Below the pieces are notes generated by a model. It searched no databases. It saw only the letters and a program-made list of their open reading frames with translations, and was not told where the DNA came from. A stretch of DNA of 64,000 nt, taken from contig CAVPXP010000011.1 of the NCBI GenBank assembly GCA_963709645.1, positions 177,459-241,458 on the forward strand. The letters run 5' to 3'. Both the position numbers and the translations under genes were made by a program. This document shows positions 7,821-16,916 of the stretch, one piece after another; position 1 is the stretch's first letter, and every line of letters begins with the position of its first letter. Source of the DNA: DYRB01 sp963709645. GTDB taxonomy: Bacteria > Pseudomonadota > Gammaproteobacteria > Chromatiales > Chromatiaceae.

Positions 7821-9192
7821 ACCTAGCGTGGCCACAGTCCGTCGGGAAAACCCGCCCACTCCAAATATCTATTAATTCATCCACATACTTCGAGACCGGC
7901 TTCGGTGCCCGGGAGGCGCGGCTCATTTCTACGAGGAGGTCCGGGGACTCGACCACCCGGCGCAATTCACTCGCCAGCGCACAGGGGTTTCCTGGCTCGA
8001 ACAGAACGCCATCAACGCCATCTTGGACGGCAGCTGCGATCCCCGGCACGTTCGACGCAAGGATCGGGCAACGAGCGGCTTGAGCGGAATAAAGTACTAG
8101 CGGGGTATTTTCGTTCCAGACCGAAGGAATCACAAGAAGATCGAGCTGGTCAAATATTTCTCCAATTGCGTTGTTCGGAAAGGTACCCCAGAACTGAATC
8201 CCATCTACTCCCATTGCGAGTCGGCGCAAACCTTCCGAGTACTCTGGGAAGTCCGCTGCGCTCCCGTAGATCTTCAATATCGCGCGTCCTGGCGGGAGCC
8301 TTTGGAAGGCCTGTAACAGCACATGACACCCCTTGTGGGGTGCCAGGGTTCCAATGAAGCCGACTCTTAATGGGCGATCCGGGACGGCTCGTGCGGCGGA
8401 ACTACCCAGGTCCACCTCGACCACGCCATACGCCGCCACGATAACCCGATCTGGCCTTACGCCGTACCGAACCATCAACTGCTGCATCATTCGGTTCGGA
8501 GCTATGATCGCGCGTAGCTCGTTAAGCCTTTTGACGTTCAGACCAAGTCGAACGGAAAGCGCCTTCACTTCTTCCGCGTAACGGAAGTCCGATATAACCC
8601 GAGTACTCGATAGCCGAACCAAAGCCTCGCCCACCACGGCGGGCAACCGCCAGACGAGCCTCCCTAGACGCCCCCCGACAGTATTACCAGCTAAATGGAC
8701 AACGCAGTTACCCGCACTAGGGCTAGGCCCGGGACACGACTTGCCATCGCCATACACAAGCTGCGCAGTTGGACAAATCGTCCAGAAGTCGGTCGGTGTA
8801 AAATACGCAGGGACGCCCGCCTCGACCGCCCGATCGATCAGTCCAGTACCAAGCCGGTTGAAGTGAAAAAAATGCACTAGATTCGGACGGAACGCCTCAA
8901 TCACACGCGAGAAATATCCTGCCGCGAGATGGTTGTCGAAGCCAATTGCGATCCTTGATGTCTGCCCTCCCATTGGCGTATAGGCGTGATGAAATCGGTG
9001 GATATGGATACCATCATGGAAGTATTCGTCGGTTCGCTCGTTGTCCGACATGCCCGCAGCGGCTGGAAAGCCAGTCATGACCCGCACCTCATGGCCCCGC
9101 GCGACGAGCTCCCGCGCCACGGAGCGTGTAAGGACTTCCGTACCTGCGCTAAACTCCGGGAAGAACTGATGCGTTGTCAGAAGAACCTTCAC
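7819..9192 (-). CDS. Family 4 glycosyltransferase
   Basis: 457 residues with GT-B architecture. The N-terminal domain starts MKVLLTTHQFFPEFSAGTE with the glycine-rich acceptor loop. The C-terminal domain has RVGFIGTLAPHKGCHVLL around residue 275 and the nucleotide-sugar binding region LLVIPSVWNENTPLVLYSA with the E-x7-E arrangement near residue 360. It probably transfers one sugar during glycan assembly at the cytoplasmic face. Its last codons abut repeat copy B, whose end coincides with the TAG stop, so the original C-terminus may have been altered by that insertion. Confidence 0.8.
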   Translation of the reverse strand: MKVLLTTHQFFPEFSAGTEVLTRSVARELVARGHEVRVMTGFPAAAGMSDNERTDEYFHDGIHIHRFHHAYTPMGGQTSRIAIGFDNHLAAGYFSRVIEAFRPNLVHFFHFNRLGTGLIDRAVEAGVPAYFTPTDFWTICPTAQLVYGDGKSCPGPSPSAGNCVVHLAGNTVGGRLGRLVWRLPAVVGEALVRLSSTRVISDFRYAEEVKALSVRLGLNVKRLNELRAIIAPNRMMQQLMVRYGVRPDRVIVAAYGVVEVDLGSSAARAVPDRPLRVGFIGTLAPHKGCHVLLQAFQRLPPGRAILKIYGSAADFPEYSEGLRRLAMGVDGIQFWGTFPNNAIGEIFDQLDLLVIPSVWNENTPLVLYSAQAARCPILASNVPGIAAAVQDGVDGVLFEPGNPCALASELRRVVESPDLLVEMSRASRAPKPVSKYVDELIDIWSGRVFPTDCGHAR

Positions 9193-9396
9193 CTTTGTAA
9201 CGAATAGGCCCTACCAGCTTGAGGCCTTCCTCCCGCTCGCCGCGCCCCGACCGGACGACCTAAGCCGTCGATACACAGGCCGGGGCGGCGCGTTCCGAGA
9301 CGGCCAGCGAATCACGTACTTGCTTCAGATGTCCTCCAAAACTCCTACCAGCGCCGGGTACGAGATGGGGCCGCCTACCAGCCGGTTGACACCGGA

Positions 9397-10353
9397 TCAC
9401 TGTGCCGCCGTGTCCATACTCGTCAGTCCCAATTCATTGATCATCCACCCCGCGGTTCGCGCAATACCGTCACGCATCGAGACAGTGGGTACCCAGTCCA
9501 ATTCCTTACGGGCCAACTCGTTGCTCAACACATTGGACTTAACATCAAACGGGCGACCAGGAAGGTACCTCCGCACCACAGGTCTGCCCAGCGTGTCTTC
9601 GAGGACCTTGATGAGTTCGTTCAGGCTCATCCCGATACCGGAACTGATGTTGAAAATCCGAGTATCCCCATCGTATCCGAGTGCCTTCACAAACGCTTCC
9701 GCCACATCGCTGACGTGAATGTAGTCACGCGTGATACTTCCGTCACCCCAGATCTCCAGAGGTACACCCCTGATCGCATTGTTAAGGAACACACCTACCG
9801 CCCCTTGCGCAGTTTCGATACGCTGTCGTTCCCCATATGGGTTTGCAACCCGTAATACCACCGATTTTATGCCATACGCGTGCCCGAAGACGCCCAGGTA
9901 CTTCTCAATCGCAAGCTTGGTGACACCATAGGATACGAGGGGGTCTGTCGGGTGCTTTTCGTCGACCGGCAAATAAACCGGGTTACCGTACACCGTTCCA
10001 CCGGAGGAGATGAAGACCATCCGGCGAACGTTGCGAACCACCATGGCTTCGAGCATTTGCAGCGTCCCAATGACGTTCGTCTCGACGTCGAAGATCGGAT
10101 CGTCGTTAGAAGACTTCGGCAAAGTAGTGGAAACAAGGTGGAGGACGGCGTCGACGCCATCGACGGCATTCGCCACATCGTGGGTGCTGAGTAGGTCACC
10201 CATGACCCATTCAACCTTCTCCTCCGGCTTGAATGTCCGGTACGGAACAACCCGCGGGCGCTCAAAGATTCTAAGTGCGTGGCCATCCTTCAAAAGACGG
10301 TCAGCGATCGTGGACCCAATAAACCCGCCCCCACCAAATATCGCGCACTTCAT
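9397..10353 (-). CDS. NAD-dependent epimerase/dehydratase (UDP-glucose 4-epimerase-like)
   Basis: Short-chain extended dehydrogenase. The nucleotide-binding loop is AIFGGGGFIGSTIADRL at the N-terminus. The catalytic residues follow as FISSGGTVYGNP and VSYGVTKLAIEKYL (Y-x3-K). The family-specific GDGSITRDYIHVSDVAEAF is near residue 220. I choose ATG 10353 over an upstream in-frame codon because the Rossmann loop then begins at residue 4 and an AGAGGA ribosome site precedes it. It likely supplies an epimerised nucleotide sugar for the surrounding glycosyltransferases; the exact sugar is not determined. Confidence 0.8.
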   Translation of the reverse strand: MKCAIFGGGGFIGSTIADRLLKDGHALRIFERPRVVPYRTFKPEEKVEWVMGDLLSTHDVANAVDGVDAVLHLVSTTLPKSSNDDPIFDVETNVIGTLQMLEAMVVRNVRRMVFISSGGTVYGNPVYLPVDEKHPTDPLVSYGVTKLAIEKYLGVFGHAYGIKSVVLRVANPYGERQRIETAQGAVGVFLNNAIRGVPLEIWGDGSITRDYIHVSDVAEAFVKALGYDGDTRIFNISSGIGMSLNELIKVLEDTLGRPVVRRYLPGRPFDVKSNVLSNELARKELDWVPTVSMRDGIARTAGWMINELGLTSMDTAAQ

Positions 10354-10729
10354 TGCCTGACAATTCCTCTGTTCGCGCTCGACTAGGGGCAAACAACCGC
10401 AGCCCAAATCAGCACAGGTGTTCTGGACGGGACTTACAGCAAAATCATCCGTTGATCCTTACCACTCAGCGACCGACACAGCTTTGCGCATGGTTTAGGC
10501 CGAAGAAACGTTAGCCCCGCGATCAATCGGCTCCTCCAGGCCCGGTGCTGCTGATGCCTACACCCGCCCACGAGGACTTGGCAATGACCGGGATTGCCAT
10601 TAACCTCCGGCGCAACGAGGTCACCGACGCGACTCACGCCCCGAGCCTTTCTATTGGTCCAACGGGTACTATCCCGGCGAAAAGCACGCACGGTGGCTGG
10701 GCCCATGATCCATATCGTCTGATGATCAT
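10354..10729. other. 376-bp gap with no supported gene
   Basis: Between two minus-strand genes of the glycan locus. Short open frames on both strands show no recognisable motif and no ribosome site. No hairpin terminator was seen. Confidence 0.4.
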
Positions 10730-13015
10730 CTATATACGGGGTCGGGAAGTTGACGCCAAAAACCTTGCGGCAAATTTCCGCCCAAGCCGTTTGACCATCG
10801 CACATTCTAACAAATATCGCCCAACCGCCGATCTTCGCAGAAGCGAGGCCACTCGCACAACGAAAGGCACACTGAACCCGGCGACCTGACCTTGTGGTGC
10901 TGAATTGGTGTTCCACCGCCAGTCGTAGGCCTCGCTCAGGCGCCTGTTCTCCAACGCAAGCGATGCGAGTTCCCTGCCCAATGCGAGCGTGAAGTAGCAC
11001 CTTCTCTCCAGAGCCATCTCGCGCGCCTCGGAGAGAATCTTCTTGAAGTCGCTGATTGTCTTATCCCAGGAATAGTCTGCGGCGATGAGCGCCCGGCAGG
11101 CTTCCGATTTCGCTTCCAAATCACCCGAACCATCCGTAAGGCTCACCAGAGCCCGCACATACTCCAGAACCTCCCCATCTCCGTGTGGAATCAGATAGCC
11201 TTCCTTCGCCCCGACTATTTCGTCTTGGCCGCCCACCCGCGCCACCACTGGTACGACACCTGCCGCCATAGCCTCCAGCAGTGCGATAGAGATACCCTCA
11301 TACTGGGACGGTATCAGAAGAATATCCGCGACTGCCAAGAGATCAAGCCACTGCTCATGGGGCAGCGAACCCAGCATCTTCACGCAGGATTGCAGGCCGT
11401 ACCGCACCAGTCGCGCTTCGAACATCGGCCGGAGTTCGCCGTCTCCGACAACTACTGCATGAAAGCGGAGGCCTGCTTTCCGCGCCTCGCAAAGCACCTC
11501 CGCTAAAACGGCGGGCCGCTTCTGCTCGCAGATCCGGCCGGCAAAGACGATGACAGGCGTATCATCCGCTATCCCAAAGCGCGCACGAATCGTTTCGCGA
11601 TCCGTCATCGACGGCCTGGATCGGGGCGGTCGCACGCCAGTGTACAACACGCGGATCCGCGCCGGGTCAGCACCCCTATCCGCCATCCACTGGGCCAAGT
11701 GGCGTGTTGTCACCACATTAAGATCCAGAGCGTCCTGGTATCCTACCCCGAAACGCGGATGACCGCCGTTGAGCCAGTGTGGCTCCTCTACGTGCGACAG
11801 ATCGACGAACGCGGTCTGCGGAGCAGCAGCCCGCAAATAAGGCAACAATTGATAGCCAATTGTACTGCCTGTCACGACAACGGTATCGATCCCCCGCGAC
11901 TCAATCAAATAGGACAAAAACCGCGGAAAGTCGCTCAGGTGTAGGATAGTCGGAAGTATAAAGACGTCAGGCGTCAATTCGGAGAACTTGTACTCCCAAC
12001 GGTGGTCCGCCTGAAGCGTGGCGCACACTGTAACGTCGTGCCCCCGCCTCACAAGGCCCTCGATCAGATCGAGATTGACGCGATCGGCGCCTCCGACGAC
12101 CATCCACGGCACGAGAAATAGGATGCGCTGGCCCTCTGAGTTGCGCGCCAGCTGATTATGCGCAGGCCACGTGGTCGGGACCGTCTCGTACGGTTGGGGA
12201 AGCCGTCGCTGCGGATCGGGGAACGTCGCCTTGAGACCCGCATATTTTTGCGAAATATGCTTCTTGAACTCGGCATCCACGTTTCCGGAAAGCAATATCT
12301 GCTCGTAACGCCCACCGCCACGCTTGCGATACCATTGGAGATATTCGGGGATCGTGTAGCCCCAATGCCCTGCTTTGGCCATCGCGAGCCAAAAATCCCA
12401 GTCTTCGTGGCCGAAGCGAATTGACGCGTCGAACCCCCCTGCCGCGGAAAACGCCTCATGCCGTATCAGCGAGATAGGTGGTCCGCTGTTAGCACGAATA
12501 TGCTCTTTTTGGCGCTCAAAGCCCACCGACCACAGAAATTCCTGCTCGCCGAATGCAACACTGTACGAGTTACAGAATGCAAACTCCGGATTCGAATCCA
12601 GAAACCACATGCACTTTTCAAGGTAGGTCGGCTCAATCATGTCGTCGCTGTCAAGCAGACAGACATACCGACCAGCACACATCTCAAACGCCCGATTCCG
12701 TGCGGCCGCCGGACCCGCGTTTTGCTGGCGTGTCACCTTAATACGCTCGTCGTCCTTGGTGAGATTCGAAAGCCGCGCGATAGACCCCCTGTCGTCAGAA
12801 CCATCATCGACAATGATCCACTCCCAGTTTTGGAGAGATTGCGCGAGCACCGACACCACGGTCTCGGCAAATAGCTCCTCCGTATTGTAGTAAGGAGTTA
12901 TAATAGAAACGTCAACGGACTCGCTAGCGCTCGGTGGCAGCCGCCTGTAGGCTCTTGGCAATGGCCGTCGCCCAGGCAAGTCGCTAAAATTTGGATGCAG
13001 GTAATTTATCATCAA
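10730..13015 (-). CDS. Two-domain glycosyltransferase: GT2 fused to GT4
   Basis: 761 residues. Residues ~34-260 form a GT2 domain (VDVSIITPYYNTEELF, WIIVDDGSDDRGS, VCLLDSDDMIEP, GHEDWDFWLAMAKAG). Residues ~300-640 form a GT4 domain (ILFLVPWMVVGGADRVN, VIVFAGRICEQKRPA, ILLIPSQYEGISIALLEAM). The final ~120 residues are not catalytic. Fused enzymes like this can add two successive sugars in chain elongation. The start MMINYLHP leaves ~30 residues before the first domain. It is followed by the epimerase gene on the same strand. Donor sugars unknown. Confidence 0.8.
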   Translation of the reverse strand: MMINYLHPNFSDLPGRRPLPRAYRRLPPSASESVDVSIITPYYNTEELFAETVVSVLAQSLQNWEWIIVDDGSDDRGSIARLSNLTKDDERIKVTRQQNAGPAAARNRAFEMCAGRYVCLLDSDDMIEPTYLEKCMWFLDSNPEFAFCNSYSVAFGEQEFLWSVGFERQKEHIRANSGPPISLIRHEAFSAAGGFDASIRFGHEDWDFWLAMAKAGHWGYTIPEYLQWYRKRGGGRYEQILLSGNVDAEFKKHISQKYAGLKATFPDPQRRLPQPYETVPTTWPAHNQLARNSEGQRILFLVPWMVVGGADRVNLDLIEGLVRRGHDVTVCATLQADHRWEYKFSELTPDVFILPTILHLSDFPRFLSYLIESRGIDTVVVTGSTIGYQLLPYLRAAAPQTAFVDLSHVEEPHWLNGGHPRFGVGYQDALDLNVVTTRHLAQWMADRGADPARIRVLYTGVRPPRSRPSMTDRETIRARFGIADDTPVIVFAGRICEQKRPAVLAEVLCEARKAGLRFHAVVVGDGELRPMFEARLVRYGLQSCVKMLGSLPHEQWLDLLAVADILLIPSQYEGISIALLEAMAAGVVPVVARVGGQDEIVGAKEGYLIPHGDGEVLEYVRALVSLTDGSGDLEAKSEACRALIAADYSWDKTISDFKKILSEAREMALERRCYFTLALGRELASLALENRRLSEAYDWRWNTNSAPQGQVAGFSVPFVVRVASLLRRSAVGRYLLECAMVKRLGRKFAARFLASTSRPRI

Positions 13016-13394
13016 CTATCGGTGGATCCCCACGACACCGGTGCTGCTAGCAAGCAGGACTTCCAGTCGCTCTGCGCCTCTGGTCCACACGCCAACGCGA
13101 ATACACTTGCGGCGTTGCACTGGACCACAGTCACATTGCGATTCTGTTACCATAGCCAACAGTAAGAGTCGCACGTCAGTTCTTGAATCTACCGGCTTGG
13201 TACTTCCGGCCGATGCCTTGCCCGCCATGACGTTTGGTGATGCCTTCCGCCGGCCAGGACTGTGGCCTGGTTAAATATTACGGTATCGCGCGGAAGTCAG
13301 GTAAAGTAGAAACCAATGACAGCACGAGTCGCGCGTCGGACCGGGCAGCGGCTGGTGCCAATCCCCATACCGTTTGAATTGAAAGCCCTTCCGG
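13016..13394. other. 379-bp gap with no supported gene
   Basis: Lies between the sulfotransferase-like gene and the GT2-GT4 gene, both on the minus strand. It may hold the promoter for the GT2-GT4 gene, but I cannot point to a convincing -35/-10 pair. No tRNA-like cloverleaf was seen. Confidence 0.35.
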
Positions 13395-14549
13395 TCAGCG
13401 ACGCAACGTTATCAGGAGACGCAGACTCCGGAGCGGAGAGAGCAGAGCAGTCCCTAGCCGCATGCCGGAACACGTCCGCAACTCGCTGATCTCCTGGTCT
13501 CGATCCACTATTGCCAGATTAAATTTGGCGATCTCCCCGTCGCACATAGCTGCTCTCCGTATAAGCTCAGCGATTTCGCCGTCGCGCTCAATAACTGTTT
13601 GGGTTAGATCAGCAACAGCGCGTTCGCACATGCTCTTTGACTCACCTAGGTCTCGCAATTGGTCTTCAAGCTGGGACAAGTATTGGAACGCCATTGAAAA
13701 CTCGCCAAAGCCGCGCCGGAGCTCCTGAAGCCTCGCCGTGAACGCCTCTCCATCGATCTGAATTTCATCCCGCGCCGCACCGTTCAACATCTCATATAGC
13801 AGAATGACGTTTCCCGGCACCTGAGGATCTTGTTTCAGGTCAAAGTCGGTATACCGCGTGTGCCGCAGCTTGCCATCCAGGAATTCCTCAGAGAACTCGC
13901 GAGACGCATCCGCGCCTTCCACCGACATATTCAGGCCAAGGGCGTTTGCAATGCGCGCCAACTCTCGCGAGGGGTCGTCAATAAATCGATCAAAGTCAAC
14001 AACGAGTCGCGGGAAGCCGATGCTATCGATGAGAGCAGAGACCATATGCTCAAGCCAGAGAAAATGTGCCTTCCTGCTATCAATAGCATTGCGCACCCAT
14101 AGAGACGCTGCCACGCTTAGCGGGTTCCGAACAGCGATGACAAAACCCGGGACACAGCCAACCCGACTGAACACCTTTTTCCAGAAAGGCAGCAGCCTTG
14201 AGGTTCGCGGGTCCTTGAATCCGTAGAGTTTCATCCGGCGGAGCTTGATACGCACGAGGTCCGCGGCTTCTCGCAGCAGAGACTCCATTTGGGCGTCGCC
14301 CGCGAACGACGCTGCCAGATTAACTGGCAAACCAAGCACGTCATAGCCGGATTTCAGGTGCTTCAGGAGCCGCTCGTTCAACACCAGGAAGTCCTTGTCC
14401 TCCCAAAAGCCTTTCGGGTTGTCAATCGCTGCAGGATACAAGTCGGCACCCAGATCAACGCCCAGGACGGACAGCCCACGCGTAATCGCACTTGTCCCGC
14501 TACGGTGCATACCAAGCACGACGATGATACGCTTCCCCTGAGTGTTCAC
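13395..14549 (-). CDS. Sulfotransferase-fold protein with C-terminal coiled coil
   Basis: 384 residues. The N-terminal P-loop-like 5'-phosphosulfate site GMHRSGTSAITRGL (about 13-26) and the 3'-phosphate region FVIAVRNPLSVAASLW (about 135-150) are the two signatures of PAPS-dependent sulfotransferases. Residues ~285-360 are heptad-rich (QLEDQLRDLGESKSMCE) and predict a coiled coil, and a basic tail follows. The start ATG overlaps the stop of wzt by 4 bp (ATGA), indicating translational coupling to the exporter. It may sulfate or otherwise modify the exported glycan; that activity is inference. Confidence 0.7.
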   Translation of the reverse strand: MNTQGKRIIVVLGMHRSGTSAITRGLSVLGVDLGADLYPAAIDNPKGFWEDKDFLVLNERLLKHLKSGYDVLGLPVNLAASFAGDAQMESLLREAADLVRIKLRRMKLYGFKDPRTSRLLPFWKKVFSRVGCVPGFVIAVRNPLSVAASLWVRNAIDSRKAHFLWLEHMVSALIDSIGFPRLVVDFDRFIDDPSRELARIANALGLNMSVEGADASREFSEEFLDGKLRHTRYTDFDLKQDPQVPGNVILLYEMLNGAARDEIQIDGEAFTARLQELRRGFGEFSMAFQYLSQLEDQLRDLGESKSMCERAVADLTQTVIERDGEIAELIRRAAMCDGEIAKFNLAIVDRDQEISELRTCSGMRLGTALLSPLRSLRLLITLRR

Positions 14550-15946
14550 GTGCCAATAACCTCACCCGGGGGGACCACCGCAACGTCCGGCACACAGCCA
14601 AAGTCCACAATGGCGGTCGAGAAACTGTCTGGGTCTGGGAGGACGCGAAACACGTAGCCGTCCAAGAGACGGTGTAGGTAGGTCTCCTCCTCTTCTCTCG
14701 CGCCCAGCACCCCGGCGTTAAGAAAGTATGACCCCGGATTGAGCGCGCAGGAGAATTGGAATTCGACGCGAAAAACCGTGCCACTCCTAACAAAAGGCAC
14801 TCCAGGTTGGCCGAATGGCATCGATACGGCACCACCTAGCTCGGTGCCGGAGGTCGACTTTATGAGCATGCCAAATCGAACATTCGTCGCCGGAGACTCG
14901 AATCTCACGCGATAAGTGTAACGGTAAGCCTTGCCGCGCTTCAGACAGTTCACCGGAGACCCACTCATCGTCAGGATCTGGGGTAATTCGATGACAGCAC
15001 CGTGGCTTTCGTAGACGATTGTGCTCTGCGGCACAAGATCAGGATCGAAAAACTCTTCAGGTGCACCCCGTTCAGTCGGCCGTTCCTGGTGAAGCACCGG
15101 ATCGTCGGGGACTGCAATATCTCTCAATGCCTCATCCGCTCCCCGCCTGATCTCGTCCCTAATTGTTAGGCGCCTGACCGCGGTCGCATAAATTAGCCGC
15201 TGATATTTTCCAACGACGGTCTTCGGCACGCCAGCGGTTAGCAGCTCACCGCCGTCAAGAAGAACACACCAATCACACAGATCGACCACAGTCGTAGCGG
15301 AATGGGAAACGAAGAGTATGGTGGCACCCTTGTTCTTTATGGCCTCGATTCGGGAGAAACATTTCCGCTGAAACAGCTCGTCGCCCACCGCCAGGGCCTC
15401 ATCCACGATGAGGATCTCCGGGTCGACATGGATTGCAACCGCGAAACCGAGGCGTACCACCATGCCACTCGAGTAAGTCTTCACCGGCTGCTCGATGAAC
15501 TCCCCGATATCAGCGAACTCAGCGATTGCGTCGAATCGCTTATCGATCTCCTCCCGGGTGAGGCCCAGCACGCTGCCGTTCAGGTAGACATTCTCGCGTC
15601 CGGTGAAATCGGGGTTAAAGCCGGCACCGAGCTCAAGCAACGCGGCCACTCGGCCCGTCGTCTCCACTGTCCCGGTGGTCGGTGTCACGGTTCCGCAGAT
15701 GATCTGCAGCAGGGTCGACTTACCAGAGCCGTTGCGGCCGATGATGCCGACCGTCTCACCCTTGCGCACCGCGAAAGAGACGTCCCGCAGCGCCCAAAAC
15801 TCTCGGAAGTATGTCGGTTCGGGCTGCCCAAGCAGGCGCCGCATGCGCGGTACGATGGACTGTTTCAGGCGATCCTGCGGCCGGTCGTAGATCTGGTAGC
15901 ACTTGCCCAGGCCGGCGACATGGATGGCAATTGCGTCAGACGACAT
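14546..15946 (-). CDS. wzt: ABC exporter ATP-binding protein Wzt with glycan-binding C-terminal domain
   Basis: 466 residues. The ABC domain has the Walker A GRNGSGKSTLL (about 68-78), signature TYSSGMVVRLGFA and Walker B ILIVDEALAVGD. The final ~150 residues form an extra beta-rich domain (CLKRGKAYRYTYRV, VRFGMLIKSTSG) matching the C-terminal Wzt_C module that recognises the capped non-reducing end of the O-polysaccharide in Wzm/Wzt systems. It overlaps the permease gene by 11 bp and the sulfotransferase gene by 4 bp. It energises export of undecaprenyl-linked glycan across the inner membrane. Confidence 0.85.
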   Translation of the reverse strand: MSSDAIAIHVAGLGKCYQIYDRPQDRLKQSIVPRMRRLLGQPEPTYFREFWALRDVSFAVRKGETVGIIGRNGSGKSTLLQIICGTVTPTTGTVETTGRVAALLELGAGFNPDFTGRENVYLNGSVLGLTREEIDKRFDAIAEFADIGEFIEQPVKTYSSGMVVRLGFAVAIHVDPEILIVDEALAVGDELFQRKCFSRIEAIKNKGATILFVSHSATTVVDLCDWCVLLDGGELLTAGVPKTVVGKYQRLIYATAVRRLTIRDEIRRGADEALRDIAVPDDPVLHQERPTERGAPEEFFDPDLVPQSTIVYESHGAVIELPQILTMSGSPVNCLKRGKAYRYTYRVRFESPATNVRFGMLIKSTSGTELGGAVSMPFGQPGVPFVRSGTVFRVEFQFSCALNPGSYFLNAGVLGAREEEETYLHRLLDGYVFRVLPDPDSFSTAIVDFGCVPDVAVVPPGEVIGT

Positions 15947-16765
15947 CGGCGAAGCCCTTACGCGTCTTCTGGAACCACCAGAATCCGCCCCAAGCGATTC
16001 CGAGGCTCACCGCCATGTAGATCCACCAGCCATGCCAACTCGGCAACTGTCCGAACAGCAGAACCTTGCGGCCTTCCTCGATCACGAAGGTCAGTGGATT
16101 GAGGTGGATCCACACTTGATACTGCTCGGGAAGTGCGGAGACCGGATAAAACACCGGTGCGAGAAATAGCAGCACAGTCGTGACGATGCCGATGGTCTGA
16201 CCGACATCGCGCATAAACACGCCAATGGCCGCGAGAAACCAGGCGAGCCCCATCGTCGCCAGAATTAGCGGTGCAATTACCAACGGGAAGAGGATCACCG
16301 TCCAAGACAACTGGTGTGTCAGGACGAGCTGAGCGATCAGCAACACCACGAGGCTGATGCCCGTGTGGAACAGCGCGGAACCCATTGCGACCCAAGGCAA
16401 GACCTCGAGCGGGAAGACGACCCGCTTAACATAGCTGACGTTGCCAAGGATCATCCCAGGCGCGCGGTTGGCAACCTCGGCAAACAGCTGGTGGACGATC
16501 ATCCCGACGAACAGGACGATAGCGAAGCCTGCCCGGCTCGACTCCCCCCCAATCCCCAGCGCGCCTTGAACACGACAGAGAATACGAAGGTATAGACAGC
16601 AAGCATGAGCACCGGGTTAAAGAAGGACCAAGCGATGCCCATGATCGAGCCACGGTAGCGCCCGACCACTTCGCGCCTGGCCATCTGCCAAACCAACCCT
16701 CGGTGGCGCCACAGAGTGGCGAAGGGCTCAATCGGACCCGTGGAGTGGTGTGCGTGCGGGTTCAT
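15936..16765 (-). CDS. wzm: ABC-2 type polysaccharide export permease Wzm (frameshifted in a 7-C tract)
   Basis: The protein is split over two frames. The first part runs from ATG 16765 (MNPHAHHSTG..., or GTG 16828 upstream) through the amphipathic entry region WQMARREVVGRYRGS and the first membrane helix. The second part starts near 16502 with IVHQLFAEVANRAPG and carries four more hydrophobic segments to the C-terminus. Reading eight instead of seven C at 16544-16550 joins them smoothly (GGE-SSRAGFAIVLFVG), giving the usual ~270-residue permease. It is the membrane partner of the adjacent wzt. Whether the lost base is real or a sequencing error cannot be decided here. Confidence 0.75.
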
Positions 16766-16916
16766 GAGCTGGCAATTCGGCCGACGACGGTCCTGGTCAA
16801 GTGTGGCCGAATGGTCGGCGGGCGGCACAATCCGAAGTGACTAACCGCTGCGGCGAATATCGAGGGACACCGGCTCGATCTCCCTCTAAAGCACATCATG
16901 GGACACGCGCTAAGGG

